Source of the DNA: DATBJJ01 sp036556425 | GTDB lineage: Bacteria; Acidobacteriota; Vicinamibacteria; Vicinamibacterales; 2-12-FULL-66-21 | NCBI GenBank assembly: GCA_036556425.1 | Contig: DATBJJ010000067.1 | Coordinates: 25,422 to 89,421 of the forward strand | Length of the DNA stretch: 64,000 nucleotides | Direction: 5' to 3' | Part shown: piece by piece, positions 1-10,144 of the stretch | Numbering within the stretch: the first letter of the stretch is position 1 | Layout of the letters: each line of letters starts with the position of its first letter | Position numbers and translations under genes: made by a program | Notes under the pieces: generated by a model | What the model saw: the letters and a program-made list of their open reading frames with translations, nothing else | Database searches by the model: none | What the model was told of the DNA's origin: nothing

Positions 1-318
1 GCGATCCTCATCCCCAAGCCCGTCGTCGAGCGCGCGATGGATGCCGCGGCCTGCATTGCCTGCGGCGCGTGCGTGGCGGCGTGCAAGAACGCATCCGCCG
101 CGCTCTTCACGGCCGCGAAGATCAGCCATCTGGCGCAGCTGCCGCAGGGGCAGATTGAACGGCGCAGCCGCGTCGTGGCGATGGTCGATCGGCACGACGC
201 CGAGGGATTCGGGAGCTGTTCGAACGAAGGCGAGTGCGAGGCCGTCTGCCCGAAAGAGATCTCGATCACCAACATCGCGCGGATGAATCGAGAGTACGTC
301 CGCGGGGTTCTACGCTGA
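1..318 (+). CDS. sdhB: Succinate dehydrogenase/fumarate reductase iron-sulfur subunit, C-terminal part (5' end outside window)
   Basis: The frame is open from base 1 and ends at TGA 316-318, leaving about 105 residues. It contains the cysteine-rich C-terminal domain of SdhB: CIACGACVAAC, then a conserved stretch with NASAALFTAAKISHL, then CSNEGECEAVCP. These cysteines bind the [4Fe-4S] and [3Fe-4S] clusters that pass electrons from the flavoprotein subunit to quinone at the inner membrane (family knowledge). The N-terminal [2Fe-2S] domain lies upstream of the window. mdh and icd follow on the opposite strand, so this is a TCA-cycle neighbourhood. Fumarate reductase is the alternative; sequence alone does not separate the two. 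Confidence 0.93.
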   Translation, partial: AILIPKPVVERAMDAAACIACGACVAACKNASAALFTAAKISHLAQLPQGQIERRSRVVAMVDRHDAEGFGSCSNEGECEAVCPKEISITNIARMNREYVRGVLR

Positions 319-333
319 GTCGAGCCGCGGACG

Positions 334-349
334 GCGGGCCGCGGCCCGC
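334..349. terminator. 16-bp perfect GC palindrome between convergent sdhB and mdh
   Basis: The 34 bp between the two convergent stop codons contain the self-complementary GCGGGCCGCGGCCCGC. It would form a strong hairpin in either transcript. No T-tract follows on either strand, so an intrinsic terminator is only a possibility. Confidence 0.35.
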
Positions 350-352
350 GCT

Positions 353-1291
353 TCACACCTTGATGATGTCGACGAGCTCTTTGACGGCGCCGGCCGATTT
401 CTTCAGGGCAGCGTCCTCTTCCGGCGTCAATTTGATCTGAATGATCTCCTCGACGCCGCGCGCGCCGAGCTTCACTGGAACGCCGACGAACAAATCGCGG
501 ATGCCGTACTCGCCCTGCAGAAACACCGAACACGGCAGGATCTTCTTCTTGTCCTTCAAAATCACTTCGACCATCTCAGCCGCCGCCGATCCAGGCGCGT
601 ACCACGCGCTCGTACCGACCAGCTTGGTGATCTCCGCGCCGCCGTCCGCCGTCCGCTTGCTGATCGCCTCGATGCGTTCTTTGGACATGAGCTCGGTGAT
701 CGGGATCCCGGCAACCGTCGAATAGCGCGGCAGCGGAACCATCGTGTCGCCGTGTCCGCCGAGCACGAACGCATGAATGTTCTCGACTGAAACGTTCAGC
801 TCCATCGCGATGAACGTCCGCATACGCGCGGAGTCGAGAACGCCGGCCATGCCAATCACACGCTCGCGCGGGAACTTGCTGAGGCGATACACGGCCTGCG
901 CCATCGCGTCCAGCGGGTTTGCCACCGGAACGATGATCGTGTTCGGCGAGTACTTCACGATTTGCTCTGTGACCTGCTGCATGATCCCGTAGTTCACGTT
1001 GAGCAGATCGTCGCGGCTCATGCCGGGCTTCCGCGGCATGCCCGAGGTGATGACGACGACGTCGGAGTTCGCGGTCGCTTTCCAGCCTTCGTCGTTCGCG
1101 CCGTAGCCGACGATGCGCGAGTCGGATCCGTCGATCGGGCACGATTCGAGCATGTCGAGGCCGACGCCGGCCGCCTTCTGATCGGCGACGTCGATGATGA
1201 CGACGTCCGCGAGCTCTTTCTGCGCGACCGCCCGCGCGACCGTGGCGCCCACGGCGCCCGCACCACCCACCACAGTGACTTTTCTATTCAT
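353..1291 (-). CDS. mdh: Malate dehydrogenase (LDH-like type)
   Basis: Interconverts malate and oxaloacetate with NAD in the cytoplasm. The 312-residue product has the Rossmann motif GGAGAVG at residues 9-15, an acidic residue ending the second strand (IIDVAD) that favours NAD, substrate arginines in GMPRKPGMSR (R87, R93), N125, D153 and the catalytic GGHGD (H180). The arginine in PRKPG marks malate rather than lactate specificity. The frame stays open to 1543, but ATG at 1291 begins the conserved MNRKVTVVGG, and the upstream extension only crosses a GC-rich repeat and the icd end. It lies downstream of icd on the same strand, with the repeat between them. Confidence 0.95.
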   Translation of the reverse strand: MNRKVTVVGGAGAVGATVARAVAQKELADVVIIDVADQKAAGVGLDMLESCPIDGSDSRIVGYGANDEGWKATANSDVVVITSGMPRKPGMSRDDLLNVNYGIMQQVTEQIVKYSPNTIIVPVANPLDAMAQAVYRLSKFPRERVIGMAGVLDSARMRTFIAMELNVSVENIHAFVLGGHGDTMVPLPRYSTVAGIPITELMSKERIEAISKRTADGGAEITKLVGTSAWYAPGSAAAEMVEVILKDKKKILPCSVFLQGEYGIRDLFVGVPVKLGARGVEEIIQIKLTPEEDAALKKSAGAVKELVDIIKV

Positions 1292-1298
1292 GATCTGA

Positions 1299-1395
1299 CC
1301 GGGGGGCTTCGCCCCGCCGGACCCCCCATCGCCGTCGCTCGCGGGGCCCCATCGCCCCGCTCCGCTCCGGCGGGCTCGCTCCGCTCGCCTCGTTC
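1299..1395. repeat. GC-rich palindromic intergenic repeat, copy A
   Basis: The icd-mdh spacer is a run of G/C hairpins beginning GGGGGGCTTCGCCCCGCCGG and ending with alternating CTCGCTCCGCTCGCCTCG. A clearly related element fills the spacer at 11984-12092, sharing the order GGGGG-CCGGACCCCC-CGCTCGCG-GGGGCCCCAT-GCCCCGCTCCGCTC. Two copies of one structured element in different gene spacers argue for a dispersed REP-like family rather than a local terminator. Function is unknown. Confidence 0.7.
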
Positions 1396-2727
<1,332 letters not shown>

Positions 2728-2779
2728 GGTCGGATTAGGTCACATCACCAGCGCGACGTTACAGGATCTTCACAGAAAC

Positions 2780-2800
2780 TGTGGAAAACGTTGTGGAAAA
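2780..2800. promoter_or_regulatory. Two direct TGTGGAAAA boxes in the icd-serA divergent spacer
   Basis: TGTGGAAAA occurs at 2780-2788 and again at 2792-2800, 12 bp apart, upstream of icd. Each differs by one base from the reverse complement of the DnaA box TTATCCACA. The first also sits in a dyad CACAG-AAA-CTGTG (2771-2783). They could be DnaA-like boxes or an operator for another regulator. A second dyad, AAACCGC (2831-2837) / GCGGTTT (2846-2852), lies nearby. Confidence 0.4.
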
Positions 2801-2928
2801 GATCCGAGATCCGGCTCGAAGAACCGCATGAAACCGCACGTTCCAGCGGTTTGCACCATGATAGTGCGCGAGCATCTCGCGCGGATCGTGCGCGACCCGG
2901 AATCCTTTCGCGCATCGGAACGGCACAT

Positions 2929-2934
2929 TATATC
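2929..2934 (+). promoter_or_regulatory. Candidate -10 element for serA
   Basis: TATATC (within ATTATATC) lies about 32 bp upstream of the serA ATG in an otherwise GC-rich spacer. No good -35 hexamer was found at the usual distance, so the call rests on the AT-rich hexamer and its position. Confidence 0.35.
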
Positions 2935-2966
2935 TGAAGGCTCCGTCCACTCTCCCTCATCGCCTC

Positions 2967-4556
2967 ATGCACATCGTCATTGCCGATCAATTGCCTTCGT
3001 CCGCCGTGGAGCTGCTCTCGACGATTCCCGGATGGACGGTCGACGCGCGTTCCGGACGCTCGCCTGACGTGCTCGGTCCCGATCTCGAGCAGGCGGACGC
3101 GCTGATCGTTCGCAGCGCGACGAAAGTCGACGAACGATTGCTCGCGCGCGCGCCGAAGCTTCGGGTGATTGCCCGTGCGGGCACCGGCATCGACAACGTG
3201 GATCTCGACGCGGCGAGCGCGCGCGGCATCCTCGTGATGAACGCGCCAGGCGGCAACAGCGTCAGCGTCGCGGAACATGCGCTTGCGCTAATGCTTTCAT
3301 TAGCGCGATCGGTTCCTGTTGCCGACGCGACGATGAAGCGCGGCGTCTGGGACAAGAAAAAGTTGATGGGCGCGGAGCTGCGCGGCAAGACGCTCGGCCT
3401 CGTCGGCCTCGGCCGCATCGGACAGGAAGTCGCCGCGCGCGCGCGCGCGTTCGGGATGGAGATTGTCGCGCACGATCCGTTCATCTCCGAGGAAGTCGCG
3501 CAGTCGCTCGGCATCCAACTCCTCAGCCTCGACGGAATGTGCGACGCGGCCGACTACATCAGCCTCCACATTCCCGCGACCACCGAAACGCGGCACCTGT
3601 TTGGAAAGAAGCGGCTGGCACAGTGCCGCAAGCATGTCCGGATCGTCAACACGGCCCGCGGCGAGTTGATCGACGAGGCGGCGCTCGCGGACGCGATCGA
3701 ATCGGGACACGTGGCCGGCGCGGCGCTCGACGTATTCGAAAAAGAGCCGCCGGCCGACTGGAAGCTCGCGCAACTGCCGCAAGTCGTCGCGACGCCGCAT
3801 ATCGCCGCGTCGACGGCCGAAGCGCAGGAGCTGGTCGGACTCGAGACCGCGGCAGCCGTGCGCGATTATCTGACGCTGGGCGTGATCAGAAACGCGGTCA
3901 ACTTCCCCGCGATCGGCGCCGACGAAATGCTGCGCCTCCAGCCGTTCCTTACGCTCGCGGAGCAGCTGGGCGCCCTCGGCGTCCAGCTCGCGGAAGGACG
4001 AACGAAAGGGATCGGCGTCCGCCTCTACGGACCGCTCGTGAGCAAGAACAGCGCGTTGATCGTCAGCGCCGCGGTAACGGGCATGCTTCGTCCGCTGCTC
4101 TCCTCGGCCGTCACGATCGTCAACGCGCGCGATGTCGCCCGCGAGCGCGGCATCGAGATCGTCGAGTCGCAGAGCTCCCGCGCGCGCGACTTCGCGAACA
4201 TCGTTTCGGTCAAGGTCCATACGAACGTCGGCGAGCGTTGGCTCGAAGGAACCGTGTTCGAGCCGAACAGGCCCCGGCTCACGCTCCTCGACGGCGTGGA
4301 GGTCGAGGCGCCGCTCGAAGGAACGCTTCTCGTGCTTCGCAATGCCGATCGGCCGGGCGTCATCGGGCAGGTGGGATCGATTCTCGGACGCCACTCGGTG
4401 AACATCGCGAGCTTTGCGCTCGGTCGCAACAACGACGGGGCGGTGGGCGTGGTGAGGCTCGACGTCGGACCGGAAGACGAGGGGCTCGCGAAGGCGCTCC
4501 CCGAGATTCGAGCATCCGAGGCGGTGCGCGAGGCGCGCGTCGCGAGGGTGTCCTGA
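2967..4556 (+). CDS. serA: D-3-phosphoglycerate dehydrogenase
   Basis: Oxidises 3-phosphoglycerate to 3-phosphohydroxypyruvate, the first step of serine synthesis. At 529 residues it is the long form, with an intervening domain and a C-terminal ACT domain. Visible features: IARAGTGIDNVD near 70-80, the NAD-binding GLVGLGRIGQEVAAR, the catalytic INTARGELIDEAAL region, the DVFEKEPP glutamate segment and the histidine in ATPHIAAST. The C-terminus (about 455-525) contains LVLRNADRPGVIGQVGSILG, a typical ACT start that in this family can bind serine for feedback control. The ATG starts the conserved strand directly. Its stop abuts the stop of the convergent gene on the other strand. Confidence 0.95.
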   Translation: MHIVIADQLPSSAVELLSTIPGWTVDARSGRSPDVLGPDLEQADALIVRSATKVDERLLARAPKLRVIARAGTGIDNVDLDAASARGILVMNAPGGNSVSVAEHALALMLSLARSVPVADATMKRGVWDKKKLMGAELRGKTLGLVGLGRIGQEVAARARAFGMEIVAHDPFISEEVAQSLGIQLLSLDGMCDAADYISLHIPATTETRHLFGKKRLAQCRKHVRIVNTARGELIDEAALADAIESGHVAGAALDVFEKEPPADWKLAQLPQVVATPHIAASTAEAQELVGLETAAAVRDYLTLGVIRNAVNFPAIGADEMLRLQPFLTLAEQLGALGVQLAEGRTKGIGVRLYGPLVSKNSALIVSAAVTGMLRPLLSSAVTIVNARDVARERGIEIVESQSSRARDFANIVSVKVHTNVGERWLEGTVFEPNRPRLTLLDGVEVEAPLEGTLLVLRNADRPGVIGQVGSILGRHSVNIASFALGRNNDGAVGVVRLDVGPEDEGLAKALPEIRASEAVREARVARVS

Positions 4557-5096
4557 CTATTCGCGGAGAGTCAGGCGCCGCGACGTACCCGATATGAGAT
4601 CGGTGAGCTCCACGGCAGTCTTCTCGATCGCCTTGACGCGATAGCGTCCCGCGATCAGCTCCCCTTCCTTCACCATGAACAGCTCACCGCTGAGCGCGGA
4701 GATGATCGCCGTCCGCTCGAGTCCTTTCTCGCCCTGATTCTCGGCGAGGCCCACGAGGTCGATCGCAGGTTGGTCCGGCGCGGGAACCGTCGGAAGCTCG
4801 GCGCCCGCCGGCGCTTCGCGCACGGACCGCTCGCGGCGCGGCGGCGCTTCACGCTTCGCGAAGGCGAACGGATTTCTGAAAGGTTGTTGTGGAGCGGGCG
4901 CTGCCGACAATCGGGTCTTGAGGCGCAGCGTCTGTGCTTGAACATCCGCCGCCAAGGTCGTCGTGCCGGACGTTTCGACGGGTGATTGCGGCTCCCCGAC
5001 TGGCGGTGGCTGCTGCACGAGTCCCGATGCAGAGGCCAGCCACGCGAGCAACAACAACCCACCGCCGCTGTAGGCCGCCGTCTGCTTGGCAGTCAT
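4557..5096 (-). CDS. Membrane-anchored GspC/PilP-like protein, orphan
   Basis: A 179-residue protein with one N-terminal membrane segment (about residues 8-26), a Pro/Gln-rich linker, an RNPF motif near residue 74 and a small C-terminal beta domain (about 115-178: ISALSGELFMVKEGELIAGR, then YRVKAIEKTAVELTDL). That layout recalls PilP and GspC, inner-membrane proteins that reach across the periplasm to a secretin. The resemblance comes from layout and a few motifs only, so the function is unproven. It stands alone between convergent serA and a repeat array. A GspD secretin is encoded at 40.5 kb and PilQ at 21-23.5 kb. Confidence 0.6.
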   Translation of the reverse strand: MTAKQTAAYSGGGLLLLAWLASASGLVQQPPPVGEPQSPVETSGTTTLAADVQAQTLRLKTRLSAAPAPQQPFRNPFAFAKREAPPRRERSVREAPAGAELPTVPAPDQPAIDLVGLAENQGEKGLERTAIISALSGELFMVKEGELIAGRYRVKAIEKTAVELTDLISGTSRRLTLRE

Positions 5097-5116
5097 GGTG
5101 GTGCGTGGATGATCGT

Positions 5117-5280
5117 AGCACTGTCAGCTTCCGGCTGCCAGCTGTCAGCTTTCAGCTTTCAGCTGTCAGCTGTCAGCTGTCAGCTAAGAGCACTCAGATT
5201 TCAAGCGTGCGACTGAGTGCGGAGACTTCCTGGCTGAGAGCTGAAAGCTGAGAGCTGAGAGCTGAAAGCTGAAAGCCAAC
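5117..5280. repeat. Inverted arrays of a 7-bp repeat (AGCTGTC/AGCTTTC, then GCTGAAA/GCTGAGA)
   Basis: About ten units of AGCTGTC or AGCTTTC run from 5122 to about 5186. After a spacer of roughly 45 bp, units of GCTGAGA or GCTGAAA run from 5233 to 5275. The second block is the same heptamer family in reverse orientation, so the two arms can pair into a long imperfect hairpin. It separates the orphan membrane gene from kdsB. A second array of the same family lies at 59320-59400. Confidence 0.85.
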
Positions 5281-5291
5281 TCGTGCACTTG

Positions 5292-5300
5292 TGGTAATAT
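5292..5300 (+). promoter_or_regulatory. Extended -10 promoter element for kdsB
   Basis: TGGTAATAT reads as an extended -10 (TG-N-TAATAT). It ends five bases before a GTG at 5306. If it is the promoter, transcription would begin at or next to that GTG and the mRNA would be leaderless or nearly so. Confidence 0.4.
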
Positions 5301-5305
5301 TTGCC

Positions 5306-6114
5306 GTGCCCCCTGTTTCGTCCCCCGGGCCCACAGCAAATTCAGTTCTTCGCACCGCTGTCGCCGTCATCCCCGCGCGATATCACTCGACCCGACTCCC
5401 CGGCAAAGCGTTGGCCGACATCAACGGCCGTCCGATGATCGAGCACGTCTATCGGCGCGCGAGCGAGGCGCGCACGATCGCGTCGGTCATCGTCGCGACG
5501 GATGACGCGCGGATCGCGGACGCGGTTCGATCGTTCGGCGGCGACGTGCGGATGACGTCCGCGTTGCATCAGAGCGGTACCGATCGTCTTGCCGAAGTCG
5601 CGCGAACGCTGACGAATGATCTGATCGTGAACGTTCAGGGCGACGAGCCGCTGATCGCTCCGGAGATGATCGACGAAGCAGTCGCGCCGTTTGCCGCAGA
5701 GCCGGCGCTGCGCATGAGCACGCTGCGGCGCAGGCTCACCGATCCGGCCGATCTCCAGAACCCGAACGTCACGAAAGTCGTCGTCGATCTCGACGGCTAC
5801 GCGCTCTATTTCTCGCGCGCGCCGATTCCCCACACGCGGCCCGGCAATCCGGCGGCGCCCGCATGGGTGCACGTCGGGCTCTACGTCTATCGCCGGGAGT
5901 GCCTGCTCACGCTGGCCGGCCTCCCGCCGACGGCGCTCGAGCAATCCGAGGCGCTCGAGCAGCTTCGCGCGCTCGACCACGGCATCAGGATCAAGGCCAT
6001 CGAAACCCAGCACGCGTCGATCGGCGTCGACACGCCCGAGGATCTCGACCGCGTCCGAAGGATTTTTGATGCGGAGCGTCTGCGGCCCGAGCGAGGCACT
6101 AATCAAGGAGTCAC

Positions 6115-6133
<19 letters not shown>
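5306..6133 (+). CDS. kdsB: 3-deoxy-manno-octulosonate cytidylyltransferase (CMP-Kdo synthetase)
   Basis: Activates Kdo with CTP to CMP-Kdo for LPS inner-core assembly. Conserved blocks are AVIPARYHSTRLPGKALADI, VATDDARI, the NVQGDEPLI metal/nucleotide site and a C-terminal IGVDTPEDLDRVR. The frame opens with GTG at 5291, but that codon overlaps a likely -10 element, so GTG 5306 is preferred (275 residues, about 16 before the conserved start). No ATG is available. The stop lies 19 bp inside pyrG, tying CTP synthesis to CTP use. Confidence 0.9.
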
Positions 6134-7788
<1,655 letters not shown>

Positions 7789-7794
7789 GGTCGC

Positions 7795-8634
7795 GTGCAA
7801 CCGATCCAGTTTGGCGGGCTGTCCTTGGGTGGCGGCGGACCGCTGCTGCTCATCGCAGGCCCGTGCGTCATCGAAAGCGAGTCGCATGCCGTCGACGTGG
7901 CGATAGCGGTCCGCGACATCGCGCGCCGCGCCGGTGTGCCGTACGTCTTCAAGGCGTCCTACGACAAGGCGAATCGGACGTCCGGGCGCTCGTTTCGCGG
8001 TCCGGGGCTCGGCGATGGCCTGCGCGTCCTCGCCCGGGTGCGCGAGCGCGCCGGCGTGCCAATCCTCACGGATATCCACGAGCCGTCTCACGCGGCCCCG
8101 GCCGCCGAGGTTGCCGACGTCCTTCAGATTCCCGCTTTTCTGTCACGCCAGACCGATCTGATCGAGGCCGCCGCGCGCACCGGGAAGGCCGTCAATTTGA
8201 AGAAGGGCCAATTCCTCGCGCCGGCGGACGTACAGCACGCGATCGCGAAGGTCACCGCCACGGGCAACAAGAACGTCTTCGTCACCGAGCGCGGCTTCAC
8301 GTTCGGCTACAACAACCTCGTCGTCGACATGCGCGCGTTTCCGATCATGCGCGAGTTCTGTCCGGTCGTGTTCGATGTCACGCACAGCCTGCAGCTTCCT
8401 GGCGGAGGCGAAGGTGTGACCGCCGGCGAAGCGAAGTTCATCGCGCCGCTCGCGTGCGCGGGCGTCGCCGCCGGCGTCGACGGCGTGTTTGTCGAGGTGC
8501 ACGAGAATCCGTCGCAAGCGAAGAGCGACGCGCAAAACGCGCTTCGCCTCGATCTTCTCGAGCCGCTCCTCGCGCGTCTGGTCGCGATCCATGCGATCTG
8601 TAGCGTCCGGCTTCAGCCGGAGCCCGTGCAATGA
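7795..8634 (+). CDS. kdsA: 2-dehydro-3-deoxyphosphooctonate aldolase (Kdo-8-P synthase), metal-dependent class
   Basis: Condenses phosphoenolpyruvate and arabinose 5-phosphate to Kdo 8-phosphate. Conserved blocks: LIAGPCVIES, FKASYDKANRTS, TDIHE, IPAFLSRQTDL, KKGQFLAP, TERGFTFGYNNLVVDMR, FDVTHSLQLPGG and VHENPSQAKSDAQN. C24 in AGPCVIES is the metal-ligand cysteine of the metal-dependent class; metal-independent enzymes have Asn there. Start is GTG at 7795. The last ten or so residues (CSVRLQPEPVQ) are encoded across a small hairpin repeat (8606-8621), so the tail may be repeat-derived. The stop overlaps the kdsD start as ATGA. Confidence 0.95.
   Translation: MQPIQFGGLSLGGGGPLLLIAGPCVIESESHAVDVAIAVRDIARRAGVPYVFKASYDKANRTSGRSFRGPGLGDGLRVLARVRERAGVPILTDIHEPSHAAPAAEVADVLQIPAFLSRQTDLIEAAARTGKAVNLKKGQFLAPADVQHAIAKVTATGNKNVFVTERGFTFGYNNLVVDMRAFPIMREFCPVVFDVTHSLQLPGGGEGVTAGEAKFIAPLACAGVAAGVDGVFVEVHENPSQAKSDAQNALRLDLLEPLLARLVAIHAICSVRLQPEPVQ
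8606..8621. repeat. REP-like hairpin inside the 3' end of kdsA
   Basis: TCCGGCT-TC-AGCCGGA forms a 7-bp stem with a 2-base loop just before the kdsA stop. It encodes VRLQPE at the extreme C-terminus. The shape resembles dispersed REP elements that add a short tail when they fall at a gene end. Only one copy was noticed here, so the assignment is tentative. Confidence 0.4.
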
Positions 8635-9608
8635 GCACCGACACCGCATCCGCGCTCGATCTCGCCCGCCAGGTGCTGCGCACCGAGGCGGCCGCGATTC
8701 TCGGGCTCGTCCCCCGCATCAACGCCGAGTTCGAGCGCGCCGTTCAGATTCTCTTCGCCTGCCGCGGCCGCGTCATCGTCACGGGCATGGGCAAGTCCGG
8801 CATCATCTGCCGCAAGATCGCCGCGACGCTCTCGAGCACCGGCACATCGGCATGGTTCCTTCACCCCGCCGAAGCGACCCACGGCGATCTCGGCGCGATT
8901 CGCGAGGACGACGTCGTCATCGCGTTGTCCCACAGCGGCGAGACGGAGGAATTGATCCGGCTGCTCGAATCGATTCGACGGCTCGGTGCGAAGCTGATCG
9001 CGCTCACGGGCGATCCCGCGTCGACGCTCGCCAAGGCGGCCGACGTCACGCTCGACTGCTCCATCGCCAAGGAAGCGTGTCCGATGAACCTCGTGCCGAC
9101 GGCGAGCACGACCGCCGCGCTCGCGATGGGCGACGCTCTCGCGATGACGCTGCTGGTCCGCAAGGGCTTCGGCATCGATCAGTTCGCGTCGCTCCACCCC
9201 GCGGGCAAGCTCGGACGCCGACTGGCGCGCGTCGAGAACGTGATGGTCAGCGGCGACGCGACGCCGATGGTGCAGGCCGGGACGAAGCTCATGCCCGATG
9301 TCTTCCGTGAGATGTCGACCAAGCGGCTCGGCATGACGACGGTCGTCGACGCGAACGGCGTGCTGGTCGGCGTCTTCACCGACGGCGATCTGCGGCGCCT
9401 CATCCAGCGCGGCGCCAACGTCCTCGAGCTGACGGCCGGCGAGGTCATGACGCCGCGGCCGATCACGATCGAGCGCGTGCTGCTCGCGGTCGAGGCGCTG
9501 AGAGTGATGGAAACGCACAAGATCACATCGGTCGTCGTCGCGGACGCCGCCGGGACGGTCGAGGGCGTCGTGCACCTGCACGATCTGTGGCGCCTGCAGA
9601 TGTTCTAA
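8631..9608 (+). CDS. kdsD: Arabinose-5-phosphate isomerase (SIS plus two CBS domains)
   Basis: Converts ribulose 5-phosphate to arabinose 5-phosphate, the KdsA substrate. The 325-residue protein has an N-terminal SIS domain (about 35-175) with VTGMGKSGIICRKIAATL, HPAEATHGDLG, ALSHSGETEE and PTASTTAALAMGDALAM, and a C-terminal CBS pair (about 205-325) ending VHLHDLWR. Length and order match KdsD/KpsF. The start codon overlaps the kdsA stop (ATGA), and kdsC follows 8 bp after its stop. Confidence 0.95.
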   Translation: MSTDTASALDLARQVLRTEAAAILGLVPRINAEFERAVQILFACRGRVIVTGMGKSGIICRKIAATLSSTGTSAWFLHPAEATHGDLGAIREDDVVIALSHSGETEELIRLLESIRRLGAKLIALTGDPASTLAKAADVTLDCSIAKEACPMNLVPTASTTAALAMGDALAMTLLVRKGFGIDQFASLHPAGKLGRRLARVENVMVSGDATPMVQAGTKLMPDVFREMSTKRLGMTTVVDANGVLVGVFTDGDLRRLIQRGANVLELTAGEVMTPRPITIERVLLAVEALRVMETHKITSVVVADAAGTVEGVVHLHDLWRLQMF

Positions 9609-9616
9609 TCGCGGCG

Positions 9617-10144
9617 ATGACCCTCCAGTCAAAAGCGTCCAAGATCCGGCTGCTGCTGTTCGACGTCGACGGCGTCCTCACCGACGGCGGCGTCGTGATG
9701 CACGGCGACGGCTCTGAATCGAAGGCCTTTCACATCCGCGACGGCGCGGCCATCGTGTGGGCGCAGCGCGCGGGGCTCACCGTTGGGTTCCTGTCCGCGC
9801 GATCGTCCGGCGCCACCGCTCATCGCGCGGCGCAGCTCGCGATTCGGATCGTCGCGCAGGGCGTTCCGAGCAAGCTGTCCGCGTACGAGAAGATCGTCCG
9901 CGACGCAAAGGTGGACGACTCCGCGGTCGCCTACATGGGCGACGATCTGCTCGATCTCCCCGTACTCGCGAAAGTGGGGCTGTCCGCGGCGCCGGCCGAC
10001 GCGGCCGCCGAAGTCCGCGAGCGCGTCGATTTCGTGAGCGCCGTTCCCGGCGGACGCGGCGCGGCGCGCGAGCTGATTGAAATCGTCCTGCGCGCGCAAC
10101 ACCGGTGGGAGGACGTGCTCCGCCAGTACACGCCTCGAGACTGA
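9617..10144 (+). CDS. kdsC: Kdo-8-phosphate phosphatase (HAD family)
   Basis: Removes phosphate from Kdo 8-phosphate. The 175-residue, cap-less HAD protein has the nucleophile motif LFDVDGVLTDG (both Asp present), HIRDGAAIVWA, the FLSARSSGAT motif II region, a lysine in GVPSKLSAYEKI and YMGDDLLDLPVL for metal binding. The frame opens at 9587 inside kdsD, but ATG 9617 just after the kdsD stop matches the family start. Its TGA overlaps the next ATG by one base (TGATG). Confidence 0.93.
   Translation: MTLQSKASKIRLLLFDVDGVLTDGGVVMHGDGSESKAFHIRDGAAIVWAQRAGLTVGFLSARSSGATAHRAAQLAIRIVAQGVPSKLSAYEKIVRDAKVDDSAVAYMGDDLLDLPVLAKVGLSAAPADAAAEVRERVDFVSAVPGGRGAARELIEIVLRAQHRWEDVLRQYTPRD

Noticed and set aside
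2780..2800. Replication origin
   Set aside because: Only two imperfect DnaA-like boxes and no dnaA, dnaN or AT-rich unwinding region nearby.
5117..5280. CRISPR array
   Set aside because: Units are 7 bp with no unique spacers, and no cas gene is present. The same applies to the arrays at 15.5, 29.2, 42.4 and 59.4 kb.
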